The notes under the pieces are model-generated. The model searched no databases, had not been told where the DNA came from, and saw nothing but the letters and a program-made list of their open reading frames with translations. A stretch of DNA of 25,797 nt from Candidatus Omnitrophota bacterium. Lineage in GTDB: Bacteria; Omnitrophota; Gorgyraeia; Gygaellales; Profunditerraquicolaceae. Below, one piece after another: positions 7,272 to 15,625 of this stretch. How positions within the stretch are numbered: position 1 is the first letter of the stretch; each line of letters starts with the position of its first letter. A program made the position numbers and the translations under genes. Location: NCBI GenBank assembly GCA_028711825.1, contig JAQTRM010000016.1:1-25797 (forward strand), given 5' to 3'.

Positions 7272-8582
7272 ATGGACCTTTTTATAGATGAGAAAAAAAC
7301 GGATTTAAAAGATCTTCCCCTGGCGGTACGCTTGCGGCCGGTTACGCTCGATCAGCTTTTTGGGCAGGAACATATTTTAAGCAAAGGTAAATTATTGCGC
7401 CGGGCGATCGAAGCCGACCGTTTAACCTCGCTTATCCTGTTTGGTCCTCCGGGGACCGGTAAGACGTCTTTGGCCTGGTGCGTTGCGCACGCTACCCGGG
7501 CTAACTATATCAGCCTGAACGCCACCACCTCTAATGTTGAAGAGCTTCGTAAAGTAATCGCTTCCTGCCGGCTTAAGATGCGGGAAGAACGAAGGAAAAC
7601 CATCCTTTTTATCGACGAGATACATCGTTTCAATAAGGCCCAGCAGGATGTGCTCCTGCCCGATGTGGAAGAAGGGCGCCTGGTGTTGATCGGCGCCACC
7701 ATTTACAACCCGTATTTCACCCTTACTTCGGCGCTCCTGTCCCGTTCAATCGTTTGCGAGTTAAAAGCGCTTTGCGCGGAAGACCTTTTGAAAATTATCG
7801 GTTCCGCTTTAAAAGATAAGGAAAAAGGCCTGGGGAATTTCAAAGTTAAGGCGGAGAAAAAAGCGCTGGATTTTCTGGTGAAAAGCTGCGAGGGAGACGC
7901 GCGGCGCGCTTTATCCGCCCTGGAGTTAGGGGTTTTGACTACGCCTGCCGACAGTGACGGCTGTGTCCATTTTGATCTGGAAGTTGCCCAGGAATCGGTT
8001 CAAAAGAAAGCCGTAGTTTACGACCGGGATGGGGACGAACATTATGATACCGCGTCGGCTTTTATCAAATCCATGCGAGGCTCCGATCCGGATGCGGCAA
8101 TTTATTGGATGGCTAAAATGCTTTATGCCGGTGAAGACCCGCGTTTTATCGCCCGCCGGGTCTGTATCCTTGCCGCCGAGGACGTAGGTAACGCCGACCC
8201 TCTGGCGCTGGTCTTGGCCAATGCCGCCTTGCAGGTTTCCGAATTTGTGGGGATGCCCGAGGCGAGGATCCCTTTGGCCCAGGCGGTAATTTATGTCGCC
8301 TGCGCCCCTAAATCCAACGCCAGCTATATGGCTTTAGAAAACGCCACGCAGGATGTTAAAGATAACAAGGTGCAGTCGGTTCCGGACCATTTAAAAGACG
8401 CTTCTTATGAAGGCGCCCGCGAGTTGGGGCGTGGAGAGGGGTATAAGTACAGTCATGATTACCCCGGGCATTACGTAAAACAGGAATATATGCCTCTGCA
8501 GAAACATTATTATGAGCCTGCCGATTCGGGGCATGAAGCTAAAATAAAAGAACGCCTGGAAAAATTAAGGAAGATTTCTTGA
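7272..8582 (+). CDS. rarA: Replication-associated recombination protein A (AAA+ ATPase)
   Basis: This 436-residue protein matches RarA/MgsA, a clamp-loader-related AAA+ ATPase that acts at stalled replication forks and single-strand DNA ends. The Walker A is GPPGTGKT at residues 58-65 and Walker B is FIDEIHRF at about 113-120. LRPVTLDQLFGQEHIL precedes them and the sensor region EEGRLVLIGATIYNPYFTL follows; the C-terminal helical tetramerisation part includes PLALVLANAALQ and the conserved end with HDYPGHYVKQEYMP. MDLF at the start is typical. No strong Shine-Dalgarno precedes ATG 7272. It lies 55 bases downstream of 6S RNA and could be read through from the same promoter. ATGs further in are less likely starts. 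Confidence 0.95.
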   Translation: MDLFIDEKKTDLKDLPLAVRLRPVTLDQLFGQEHILSKGKLLRRAIEADRLTSLILFGPPGTGKTSLAWCVAHATRANYISLNATTSNVEELRKVIASCRLKMREERRKTILFIDEIHRFNKAQQDVLLPDVEEGRLVLIGATIYNPYFTLTSALLSRSIVCELKALCAEDLLKIIGSALKDKEKGLGNFKVKAEKKALDFLVKSCEGDARRALSALELGVLTTPADSDGCVHFDLEVAQESVQKKAVVYDRDGDEHYDTASAFIKSMRGSDPDAAIYWMAKMLYAGEDPRFIARRVCILAAEDVGNADPLALVLANAALQVSEFVGMPEARIPLAQAVIYVACAPKSNASYMALENATQDVKDNKVQSVPDHLKDASYEGARELGRGEGYKYSHDYPGHYVKQEYMPLQKHYYEPADSGHEAKIKERLEKLRKIS

Positions 8583-8611
8583 TAAGATAATCCGGGGAAA
8601 GGGTTTTTAGG

Positions 8612-9535
8612 ATGCTGCTTGTGATGCAAATACTGGTAGCTTTGGGCCTGGGGATAGTGATTTATGCGGTATTTGAAATTTTTTCTTCCGGGAAAAACAC
8701 CCCGCTTAAAAAGAAAAAACATAAAGATCCCGATGCCGTAGCGGAAGATTTGGGTAAAGAGCAAAAAATCCAGCGGCTTCAAAGCCAGGTGGCTAAATTA
8801 GAAGAGCAGCTGCGCAAGTCCGGCGGGGCCTCCGCCGGAGACCCTTCCGATACGGAGTCGATTAAGAAAAAGGAAGAGGAGTTTGCGGAGGAACTAAAAC
8901 GCCGCCAGGAATGGGTGGACAGGGCAGAAGCGGAATTGGCAAAGGCAAGGGCGTCCGGTTCGGAGTTAAGCAATAAATTTTCCGCCAAAGAAAAAGAACT
9001 CGAGGAGGAGTTTACCAAAAACGTTAACCTGACACGGGAGATCCGGGAGCTTAAGGCTTCCCTGGAAGTAAAAGAAATGGCCTGCCGGCTTAAAGAGGAT
9101 CAGCTGCAGTCGCAGAAACACCAGATTGAAAGTCAGCTGAAGAATCTCGGTGAAGTTTCAGCCCGGCTTGCCGAACTTGAGCGTAAAGAAAAGATCAGCG
9201 AATGGGTGCCTAAGCTGGAATTCAGCCGGTTGAACGAAGAATATACCAGGCTGGAAAAGGAGCTGGAGGCGGCCGAAGAAAAGATTAAGAATTACGCCGC
9301 CGAGATCGTGCGTCTCCGTCAATCTGCCGAAAATAAAGCTTTTTCGGGCAGAGAGGCAGGGCCCGCGGAAGAGACCTCTCCTGTTCCGGAGGCGGCGCCG
9401 CTTCCGGAGCAGCAAGAGAAGCCTGCCGCAGAAAAACTCCCGGAGACGCTTCCGGAGGAGGATAAAACTACCCAGGATGCGGCACCCCCGGAAGAAAAAC
9501 AGCAAAACCAGGAGCGGCAAAACAATGAAGGCTAA
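8612..9535 (+). CDS. Membrane-anchored coiled-coil protein of unknown function
   Basis: This 307-residue protein begins with one hydrophobic segment (about residues 1-25, LLVMQILVALGLGIVIYAV), followed by a basic cluster (KKKKHK), so the rest should lie in the cytosol. Residues about 50-240 are rich in Glu, Lys, Leu and Gln in heptad-like order and should form a long coiled coil, interrupted near 70-80 and again near 183-190 (SEWVPKLEF). The last 65 residues are a Pro/Glu/Ala-rich low-complexity tail. I recognise no family. A purine-rich GGGGAAAGGG (8594-8603) supports ATG 8612; ATG 8624 is an alternative. It sits 29 bases after rarA and overlaps the cyclophilin gene by 11 bases. Confidence 0.75.
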   Translation: MLLVMQILVALGLGIVIYAVFEIFSSGKNTPLKKKKHKDPDAVAEDLGKEQKIQRLQSQVAKLEEQLRKSGGASAGDPSDTESIKKKEEEFAEELKRRQEWVDRAEAELAKARASGSELSNKFSAKEKELEEEFTKNVNLTREIRELKASLEVKEMACRLKEDQLQSQKHQIESQLKNLGEVSARLAELERKEKISEWVPKLEFSRLNEEYTRLEKELEAAEEKIKNYAAEIVRLRQSAENKAFSGREAGPAEETSPVPEAAPLPEQQEKPAAEKLPETLPEEDKTTQDAAPPEEKQQNQERQNNEG

Positions 9536-10079
9536 AAGAGGAATTATTGCAGGATTATTAATAAGCGCGTTATTATTTTACGGGAGGGTATTCGCAATGG
9601 AAGAGAAAACCGCGGTTTTAGAGACCAGTCAGGGCAATATCGAAATCTTGCTTAAAAGCGATATCGCCCCCAAGGCCTGCGAGAATTTTGTGAAACTTAT
9701 AGAAAAGGGGTATTATAACGGTCTGATCTTTCACCGGGTGATTAAAGGTTTCATGATTCAGGGCGGAGACCCTACGGGAACCGGGATGGGCGGGGAATCC
9801 GTTTGGGGAAAACCTTTTGAGGATGAAGTAACGCCTCAATCCAAATTTGATTCGGAGGGGATTGTCGCGATGGCAAATTGCGGCCCCGACACCAACGGCA
9901 GCCAGTTTTTTATTACCTGCGCCAAGACTCCCTGGTTGAATATGCGGCATACTATTTTTGGGGAAGTTGTTTCCGGTCTTGAGGCGGTGCGAAAGATCGA
10001 GAATGTTCCGGTCGACGCCGATGACCGTCCGGTTACTCCGCAAAAAATAATCCGCGCCTATATTAAAACCACCCCGTAG
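9525..10079 (+). CDS. Cyclophilin-type peptidyl-prolyl cis-trans isomerase, probably exported
   Basis: ATG 9525 gives 184 residues with an N-terminal signal peptide (KAKR then a hydrophobic stretch, probable cleavage after RVFA at residue 24). It has AGGAG at 9512-9516 upstream, so I prefer it to the longer in-frame ATG at 9477. The catalytic domain covers the rest and holds the cyclophilin signatures LIFHRVIKGFMIQGGDPTGTG (catalytic Arg at 71), NGSQFFIT (124-131), and WLNMRHTIFGEV near 137. It would speed proline isomerisation of exported proteins. A second start, ATG 9597 (MEEKTAVLE), has its own GGGAGG at 9582-9587 and would give a cytosolic 160-residue form. The gene overlaps the preceding stop by 11 bases. 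Confidence 0.93.
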   Translation: MKAKRGIIAGLLISALLFYGRVFAMEEKTAVLETSQGNIEILLKSDIAPKACENFVKLIEKGYYNGLIFHRVIKGFMIQGGDPTGTGMGGESVWGKPFEDEVTPQSKFDSEGIVAMANCGPDTNGSQFFITCAKTPWLNMRHTIFGEVVSGLEAVRKIENVPVDADDRPVTPQKIIRAYIKTTP

Positions 10080-10163
10080 AACGCCCGGAAGACAGCTGTA
10101 TATTTTTGCCAGGGAATAAAGTTTTTATCCGGTAACTTATTATTTTGGGATCTAGCGAAAACA

Positions 10164-12191
10164 ATGAAAAAAATAGACTATCAGCGGGAGCTGAATGCTT
10201 CACAGCTTAATGCGGTTGAGTCCGTTTGCGGACCGCACCTGGTGATCGCCGGCGCGGGCAGCGGGAAGACCCGGGTATTGGTTCACCGGGTGGCTTATTT
10301 GGTCGAAAAAGGCGTCGCCCCGGAAGAGATTTTGCTGCTTACCTTTACCCGGCGGGCGGCGGAAGAGATGCTGCGGCGGGCCAGTATTCTTTTGGATGAA
10401 CGTTGCCGTAATGTTTCCGGGGGAACTTTCCATTCCTTCGCCAATATGGTTTTGAGAAAATACGCCAGGTTCCTGGAATTGAACAGTAATTTTACCATTC
10501 TTGACCAGTCGGACGCGGAGGATGCGGTAAATCTTATCCGCACGCAGCTTAATTTTCACAAATCCGAAAAACGTTTTCCGCGTAAACGCGCTATTCTGGA
10601 AGTAATATCAAAAAGCGTGAATAAATCCGAAGAAATCGCGACGGTTCTTTTCGATGAATACCCGCAGTTTATAGAATTTACCGAAGAGATCAAGAAAATA
10701 CGCTTGGAGTATGATAAGTATAAGCGTCAGAAATCTCTCCTGGATTATGACGACCTCCTGGTTTTTCTGAAGGATCTCCTCGTAAAACACGAGGAGGTGC
10801 GCGGCGCCTTGTCGGGCCGGTATAAATATATTATGGTTGATGAATATCAGGACACTAACAAACTTCAAGCGCATATCGCCTGTCTCCTGGCGGGGGAACA
10901 CGGTAATATTATGGTAGTGGGGGATGACGCGCAGAGTATTTATTCTTTCCGCGGGGCGAATTTCAAGAATATTATCGATTTCCCCAGGATTTTTAAAGGC
11001 ACCAAGATCATTACCCTTGAGGAAAATTACCGCTCCACCCAGCCGATCCTTAATTTAACCAACGCGGTTATCGCCCAGGCCAAGGAGAAGTTCGAAAAAA
11101 ATCTTTATACCAGCAAAAAGGGCGGAAATTTTCCGGTTTTTACGGATTGCCCGGATGAAAATTCCCAGTCGGTCTTTGTGGCGGAAAAGATCCTGGAATT
11201 AAGGGAAGAAGGGGTGGACCTGAAAGACATCGCCGTACTTTTCCGTTCCGGATGGCATTCCAACGATTTGGAGGTGGAGCTTTCCGGCCGGAATATCCCT
11301 TTTGTAAAATACGGCGGGCAAAAATTCGTAGAGGCGTCCCATATTAAAGACCTGGTAAGTTATTTGCGCGTTGCCTACAACCGCAATGATCAAGTAAGCT
11401 GGCTGCGCATTCTTTTATTGATCCCCAAGATCGGACCGAAAACCGCCGGAAGGGTTATTGAGGCGTTTGCCGACCTCCCGAAGAAGGAAGAATTTTGCCG
11501 GAAGATTCCCGAGATCCGTGAACTTTTTGAGCTGTTGGAAGATATCGATCCGCTCCGCCACGGCCCCGCGGATATCCTCGCGAGATTTATGGTTTATTAC
11601 CAGCCTCTCCTGAAACTTAAGTATGATGATTTTAATAAACGGCTTAATGATTTGGATTCTCTTTTAAGGATCGCCCAACGGTATAATTCCTGCGAACAAT
11701 TCCTGGTTGATATGGCGTTGGAGCCGCCGGAGAGGGCGGCGGTGGAACCCGGGCGTCCGGACAAGGATGATTCCTCTCTTACTCTATCGACGATACATTC
11801 AGCAAAAGGCCTGGAATGGCACACCGTATTTTTGATTTATGTGGCTGAAGGGCATCTCCCTTCGTATCTTTCTCTGGAGACGGAAGAGCAGGTAGAGGAG
11901 GAGCGCCGCCTGTTTTATGTCGCCGCCACCCGGGCTAAAGTAAACTTATTTTTGCTCAAACCGCACATTGACCGCTCTCCGCGCAGCTTTATGGACGGGG
12001 GAGGTTCGGTTTTTACCCAGGTTTCCCGTTTTCTGGAGGAGGGAGGGATACTCAAGGAATTTGTCGATGTTCGCGGCAGCGCGCTTACGGCAGGAGTGGA
12101 CGATCTGGAGATTGAGGATATCCTCGGCGGAAAAAGAAGCAGGGATAAGATATTTTTTGAAACCCTGGAAGATTATTTTAAGGAAGAATAA
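10164..12191 (+). CDS. UvrD/Rep-family ATP-dependent DNA helicase
   Basis: This 675-residue protein is a superfamily 1A 3'-5' DNA helicase. Motif I is AGAGSGKT (29-36), motif Ia LLTFTRRAAEEM (about 58-69), motif II DEYQDTN (226-232), and motif III VVGDDAQSIYSFRGA (about 252). Motif IV is LEENYRS (near 290), motif V TLSTIHSAKGLEW (near 545) and motif VI FYVAATRAK (near 585). LLDYDDLL at about 192 is typical. It unwinds DNA during repair or restart of replication. It is slightly shorter than E. coli UvrD (720) and I cannot separate UvrD, Rep and PcrA without a tree. No strong ribosome site precedes ATG 10164. An 84-base gap without clear signals separates it from the cyclophilin gene. Confidence 0.94.
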   Translation: MKKIDYQRELNASQLNAVESVCGPHLVIAGAGSGKTRVLVHRVAYLVEKGVAPEEILLLTFTRRAAEEMLRRASILLDERCRNVSGGTFHSFANMVLRKYARFLELNSNFTILDQSDAEDAVNLIRTQLNFHKSEKRFPRKRAILEVISKSVNKSEEIATVLFDEYPQFIEFTEEIKKIRLEYDKYKRQKSLLDYDDLLVFLKDLLVKHEEVRGALSGRYKYIMVDEYQDTNKLQAHIACLLAGEHGNIMVVGDDAQSIYSFRGANFKNIIDFPRIFKGTKIITLEENYRSTQPILNLTNAVIAQAKEKFEKNLYTSKKGGNFPVFTDCPDENSQSVFVAEKILELREEGVDLKDIAVLFRSGWHSNDLEVELSGRNIPFVKYGGQKFVEASHIKDLVSYLRVAYNRNDQVSWLRILLLIPKIGPKTAGRVIEAFADLPKKEEFCRKIPEIRELFELLEDIDPLRHGPADILARFMVYYQPLLKLKYDDFNKRLNDLDSLLRIAQRYNSCEQFLVDMALEPPERAAVEPGRPDKDDSSLTLSTIHSAKGLEWHTVFLIYVAEGHLPSYLSLETEEQVEEERRLFYVAATRAKVNLFLLKPHIDRSPRSFMDGGGSVFTQVSRFLEEGGILKEFVDVRGSALTAGVDDLEIEDILGGKRSRDKIFFETLEDYFKEE

Positions 12192-12243
12192 GTATCCGTC
12201 TTTTGCCTTGAGAAGGATAAAAAATTATGTTAGAATTTTTAGT

Positions 12244-12894
12244 ATGATTATCAGCCGGCAAAAACCATCAGAAGAAATATTGATTTTTCTCCGGGATTAC
12301 AAAAATATCTTTCTGCTCGGCTGCGGGGATTGCGCGACCGCCTGTAAGAGCGGGGGGCAGGCGGAGGTTGAACAGATGGCTGTTTTATTGGAAGGAGCCG
12401 GAAAGACCGTCACCGGTTATTGTGTCCCTTCGGCACCCTGTATTGCCGCGAAACTTAAAGCGGAGACGGCAAAAAAGATCGGCGACTTGCGCCGGTCGGA
12501 AGCGGTTTTGGTTCTGGCTTGCGGTTTAGGGGTGCAGTCTTTTAAAGATAACGACCGTTTCGACCTCGCGGTTTTTCCCGCCCTGGATACGCTTTCCGGT
12601 GCGGTAATGGACGGCCAGGGCAATTTCCTGGAAAAATGCTCAATGTGCGGTGAATGCGTTCTGGGGGAAACCGCCGGCATTTGCCCGGTTACCCTCTGCC
12701 CCAAGGGAATGCTTAATGGCCCCTGCGGGGGCGTGATCCGCGGCAAATGCGAAGCCGATACCGAAAACGATTGTGTCTGGATAAAAATTTATGAAGAACT
12801 GAACAGAAAAAAACAACAGAAGAATTTAAAAAAGATTTACGGCCCCAAAGATTTTAAAAAATCCGCCCGGCCGCACCGGTTAATTATGAAATAA
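12244..12894 (+). CDS. metV: Methylene-tetrahydrofolate reductase C-terminal domain protein, MetV-like
   Basis: The C-terminal part matches the MTHFR_C family seen fused to or beside MetF in acetogens and related anaerobes: CSMCGECVLG (132-), GICPVTLCPKGMLNGPCGG (146-163) and CEADTENDCVWIKIY. The 216 residues hold 14 cysteines, C27, C30, C34, C60, C66, C93, C132, C135, C138, C147, C152, C161, C169 and C177, suited to iron-sulfur or zinc binding. In Moorella MetV partners MetF in the methyl branch of the Wood-Ljungdahl pathway. I take ATG 12244, 52 bases after the helicase, because the longer frame from 11968 lies inside the helicase gene. MetF is not in this window. One base separates it from the IscU-like gene. 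Confidence 0.85.
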   Translation: MIISRQKPSEEILIFLRDYKNIFLLGCGDCATACKSGGQAEVEQMAVLLEGAGKTVTGYCVPSAPCIAAKLKAETAKKIGDLRRSEAVLVLACGLGVQSFKDNDRFDLAVFPALDTLSGAVMDGQGNFLEKCSMCGECVLGETAGICPVTLCPKGMLNGPCGGVIRGKCEADTENDCVWIKIYEELNRKKQQKNLKKIYGPKDFKKSARPHRLIMK

Positions 12895-12895
12895 A

Positions 12896-13339
12896 ATGGC
12901 AGACCCTCTTCCTTACAGCGAAAAAGTGATGGATCACTTTACCAATCCGCGCAATGTCGGCGAGATTATCGACGCCAGCGGAGTAGGCAAGGTAGGTAAT
13001 CCTGTCTGTGGGGATGTCATGAAGATGTATTTGAAGATAGAAGACGACCGGATTATCGACGTGAAATTTAAGACTTTTGGCTGCGGGGCGGCGGTAGCAA
13101 CAAGTTCAATGGTGACTGAAATGGTTAAAGGCAAGACGATTCAGGAAGCCTTGACGATTACTAACCGTGCGGTAGCCGAAGCCCTGGGGGGACTGCCGCC
13201 CAAAAAAATGCATTGTTCGGTTTTAGCCGAGGAAGCCTTGAGATCGGCTTTAAAAGATTATTATCAAAAACAGGGCAAGGAGCCTCCTTTTAAGGATAAA
13301 GAGCATCCCCATGAGCATGAAGGGGAAACTTGTTTGTAA
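12896..13339 (+). CDS. Iron-sulfur cluster assembly scaffold protein, IscU/NifU N-terminal type
   Basis: This 147-residue protein matches the scaffold domain on which iron-sulfur clusters are built. The three cysteine ligands are visible as NPVCGD (C38, with D40), FGCGAAVATSS (C63) and KKMHCSVLAEE (C107). The N-terminus, YSEKVMDHFTNPRNVG, is standard. The C-terminus adds a histidine- and acid-rich tail (EHPHEHEGETC), which may bind metal. No cysteine desulfurase (iscS/nifS), needed as sulfur donor, is present in this window. One base separates it from the cysteine-rich MetV-like gene, so it may serve that protein. Its stop lies inside a probable terminator hairpin. Confidence 0.93.
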   Translation: MADPLPYSEKVMDHFTNPRNVGEIIDASGVGKVGNPVCGDVMKMYLKIEDDRIIDVKFKTFGCGAAVATSSMVTEMVKGKTIQEALTITNRAVAEALGGLPPKKMHCSVLAEEALRSALKDYYQKQGKEPPFKDKEHPHEHEGETCL

Positions 13340-13357
13340 CCCCTTTTTTAATTTTTT
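13320..13357 (+). terminator. Probable intrinsic terminator overlapping the scaffold gene stop
   Basis: AAGGGG 13320-13325 pairs with CCCCTT 13340-13345 (loop of 14 bases containing the stop codon), and a T-rich run follows (13344-13349, then 13352-13357). The stem's 5' arm lies in the coding sequence. It would separate the upstream genes from the cyclo-ligase. Confidence 0.45.
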
Positions 13358-13396
13358 ATTATGGCAGAGCGTAAAAGTATTGGAAGAGCAAAAGAT

Positions 13397-13963
13397 ATGA
13401 ATAAAGCATCCGGCCTTGGATTGACAAAAGCTGAAATACGTAGTAAAATTCTTCTAAGGTTAAAAACACAGAAGGAGGAAGACCGAAACCGAAAAAGTAA
13501 ACTTATCACGGTTAAACTTTTAAGGAATAAGGTTTTTAAAAAGGCCAAAAGAGTGATGTTTTACATCGCTTTTGGTGGTGAAGTAAATACTGAAGAGATG
13601 ATTAGGGAAGCTAAAAAGACAGGCAAGCTTATATGTGTACCAGTTTGCAGAAAAGATAGAGAAACTATGCATCCGGCGATATTTGAGGACCATGCTAAAT
13701 TAAAAAAAGGCCCTTACGGTGTATTAGAGCCCGTAGCTCAGGCGGAGGTTAACCCGGAGAACCTGGATTTGATTATTGTTCCCGGATTAGCTTTTGATAA
13801 AAAAGGCAATCGCTTGGGCCGCGGGAAAGGTTGTTATGACCGTTTCTTGCGCAGTCTTTCTGTTAAAACTCCTTCCATCGGGCTTGCCTTTGATTTTCAA
13901 ATTCTGCCCCTGATCCCCACCACTTCTTGCGATGTAAGCGTCAAGGAAGTTATCTGTTCTTAG
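13397..13963 (+). CDS. 5-formyltetrahydrofolate cyclo-ligase
   Basis: This protein converts 5-formyl-tetrahydrofolate to 5,10-methenyl-tetrahydrofolate with ATP. The family signature VPGLAFDKKGNRLGRGKGCY is present at about residues 128-147, together with MFYIAFGGEVNTEEM and HPAIFEDHAKLKKGPYGVLEP. I choose ATG 13397 (188 residues) because GGAAGAG (13382-13388) precedes it by eight bases. An in-frame ATG at 13361 would add 12 residues but has no ribosome site. In many bacteria this gene (ygfA) lies next to 6S RNA and RNase Y; here it precedes rny, but the 6S RNA is 6 kb upstream beside rarA. The gene looks more AT-rich than its neighbours. A nearby promoter after the terminator is likely but not clear. 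Confidence 0.93.
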   Translation: MNKASGLGLTKAEIRSKILLRLKTQKEEDRNRKSKLITVKLLRNKVFKKAKRVMFYIAFGGEVNTEEMIREAKKTGKLICVPVCRKDRETMHPAIFEDHAKLKKGPYGVLEPVAQAEVNPENLDLIIVPGLAFDKKGNRLGRGKGCYDRFLRSLSVKTPSIGLAFDFQILPLIPTTSCDVSVKEVICS

Positions 13964-14011
13964 GCCTCCCAATAAGAAGCTAAAAATTAAGTTCAAAAGG
14001 GGGAAAGAAAG

Positions 14012-15568
14012 ATGATACTTAACATCGTGGTGCCGTTATTCGTTGCCCTGGTTGCCGCTTATTGCGGCTATTTCCTGAGAAAATATATCGCGGAGAAAAG
14101 AGTAAAAAGCGCCGAGTTGCAGGCGGAGCATATCCTGCAGGCGGCAAAAAAAGATATCCTGGATAAACGCCGGGAGGCGGAGTTGGAAGCCAAGGATCTC
14201 CTTTACCGGATGCGGCAGGATTTTGAAGGAGAAACAAAAGAACGGAAGCTGGAGATCGCCAATCAGGAAAAAAGACTTACCCAGAAAGAGGAGAATATCG
14301 ACCGCCGGATCGATCTGGTAGAGAAAAAAGAAAAAGAAATTGAAACGCGTAACGATAACCTCAAAAAGCAGGAGGAAGGCTTAAGGTCAAAAGACAGCCA
14401 GCTTCATGCTTTGATCTCCGAGGAAAAAGAACGTCTCCAGAAGATTTCTTCTTTATCCGCCGAAGAGGCCAAGCAGATTCTTTTGGGGCGGCTTAATGAA
14501 GAATTAAACAGCGAGAAAGCGGTATTTATCCGCCGGCAGGAGGAAGAGGTGCGCAGTATTGCGGACAAGAAAGCCCGCGAGATCCTGAGCCTGGCAATCC
14601 AACGCTGCGCCGCGGAGCACACCGTAGAGACGACAGTGAGCGTGGTGAACCTTCCTAACGATGAAATGAAAGGAAGGATTATCGGACGCGAAGGCAGGAA
14701 TATCCGCGCGCTGGAAATGGCTACCGGGGTAGATGTGATTATCGACGATACCCCCGGAGCGGTCACTCTTTCCGGTTTTGACGCTGTCCGGCGCGAAATC
14801 GCGCGTTTAAGCCTGGAAAAGCTTATTTCCGACGGAAGGATACACCCCGGGCGGATCGAAGAGATTGTGGAAAAGACCAAAAAAGAAATGGATGAGAAGA
14901 TCCGCGAGGAAGGCGAGCGGGCGGCTTTCGAGGCGGGGGTTAACGGTTTACATCCGGAAATCATCAAGCTCCTGGGCCGGTTGAAATACCGGACCAGTTA
15001 CGGTCAGAACGCCTTACAACATTCCAAGGAGGTCTCTTTTATCCTGGGGATTATGTCCTCGGAACTGGGGTTGGATTTCAAAACCGGACGCCGCATCGGT
15101 CTTTTGCATGATATCGGAAAAGCGGTGGACCATCAGGTCGAAGGAACGCATGCCAAACTGGGCGCGGATCTTGCCAAGAAATATAACGAAAGCGCAGAGG
15201 TGATCGAGTCGATTGAGTCCCACCATGAAGAGTCTCCCGTAAAAAGTATTTACGGGGTGCTGGCGATCGCGGCTGATGCGGTGAGCGCCGCGCGTCCGGG
15301 AGCGAGAAGGGAAACTCTGGAAGTTTATGTTAAACGTCTGGATAAGCTGGAGTCGATCGCCAACCTTTTTAAAGGGGTGGAAAAATCTTTCGCGATCCAG
15401 GCTGGACGGGAGATCCGGGTGATTGTGCAGCCGGAAAAGATAAACGATAATGAGGCGGTTACAATGTGCCGTGAGATCCGTAAGAAGATCGAAGAAGGAA
15501 TGGAATATCCCGGGCAGATTAAAGTGACGGTAATCCGTGAGACGCGTACCATCGAATACGCTAAATAA
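14012..15568 (+). CDS. rny: Ribonuclease Y
   Basis: This 518-residue endoribonuclease has the standard layout: an N-terminal membrane helix (residues 3-22), a long charged coiled coil (about 25-195), a KH RNA-binding domain (GRIIGREGRNIRALE, about 222-236) and an HD catalytic domain with LLHDIGKAVDHQ at about 365-376. It starts mRNA decay at the membrane in Firmicutes and many other phyla. Length and order match the family (about 520). GGGGGAAAG lies just upstream of ATG 14012. It is followed 57 bases later by ymdB, an arrangement widely conserved with rny. Confidence 0.97.
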   Translation: MILNIVVPLFVALVAAYCGYFLRKYIAEKRVKSAELQAEHILQAAKKDILDKRREAELEAKDLLYRMRQDFEGETKERKLEIANQEKRLTQKEENIDRRIDLVEKKEKEIETRNDNLKKQEEGLRSKDSQLHALISEEKERLQKISSLSAEEAKQILLGRLNEELNSEKAVFIRRQEEEVRSIADKKAREILSLAIQRCAAEHTVETTVSVVNLPNDEMKGRIIGREGRNIRALEMATGVDVIIDDTPGAVTLSGFDAVRREIARLSLEKLISDGRIHPGRIEEIVEKTKKEMDEKIREEGERAAFEAGVNGLHPEIIKLLGRLKYRTSYGQNALQHSKEVSFILGIMSSELGLDFKTGRRIGLLHDIGKAVDHQVEGTHAKLGADLAKKYNESAEVIESIESHHEESPVKSIYGVLAIAADAVSAARPGARRETLEVYVKRLDKLESIANLFKGVEKSFAIQAGREIRVIVQPEKINDNEAVTMCREIRKKIEEGMEYPGQIKVTVIRETRTIEYAK

Positions 15569-15625
15569 AAACGGTAAAACCTCTATTTTTACGGCGGAGT
15601 AAAAAGAATCGTTAAAGAGTGAAAA

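Noticed and set aside
10080..10163. Possible promoter before the helicase (TTGCCA, then TAACTT or TATTAT)
   Set aside because: The spacing is 21 bases or more, so the boxes do not make a normal promoter.
11968..12243. N-terminal extension of the MetV-like frame
   Set aside because: The frame opens inside the helicase gene and the early residues have no family character; ATG 12244 starts the MetV-like protein cleanly.
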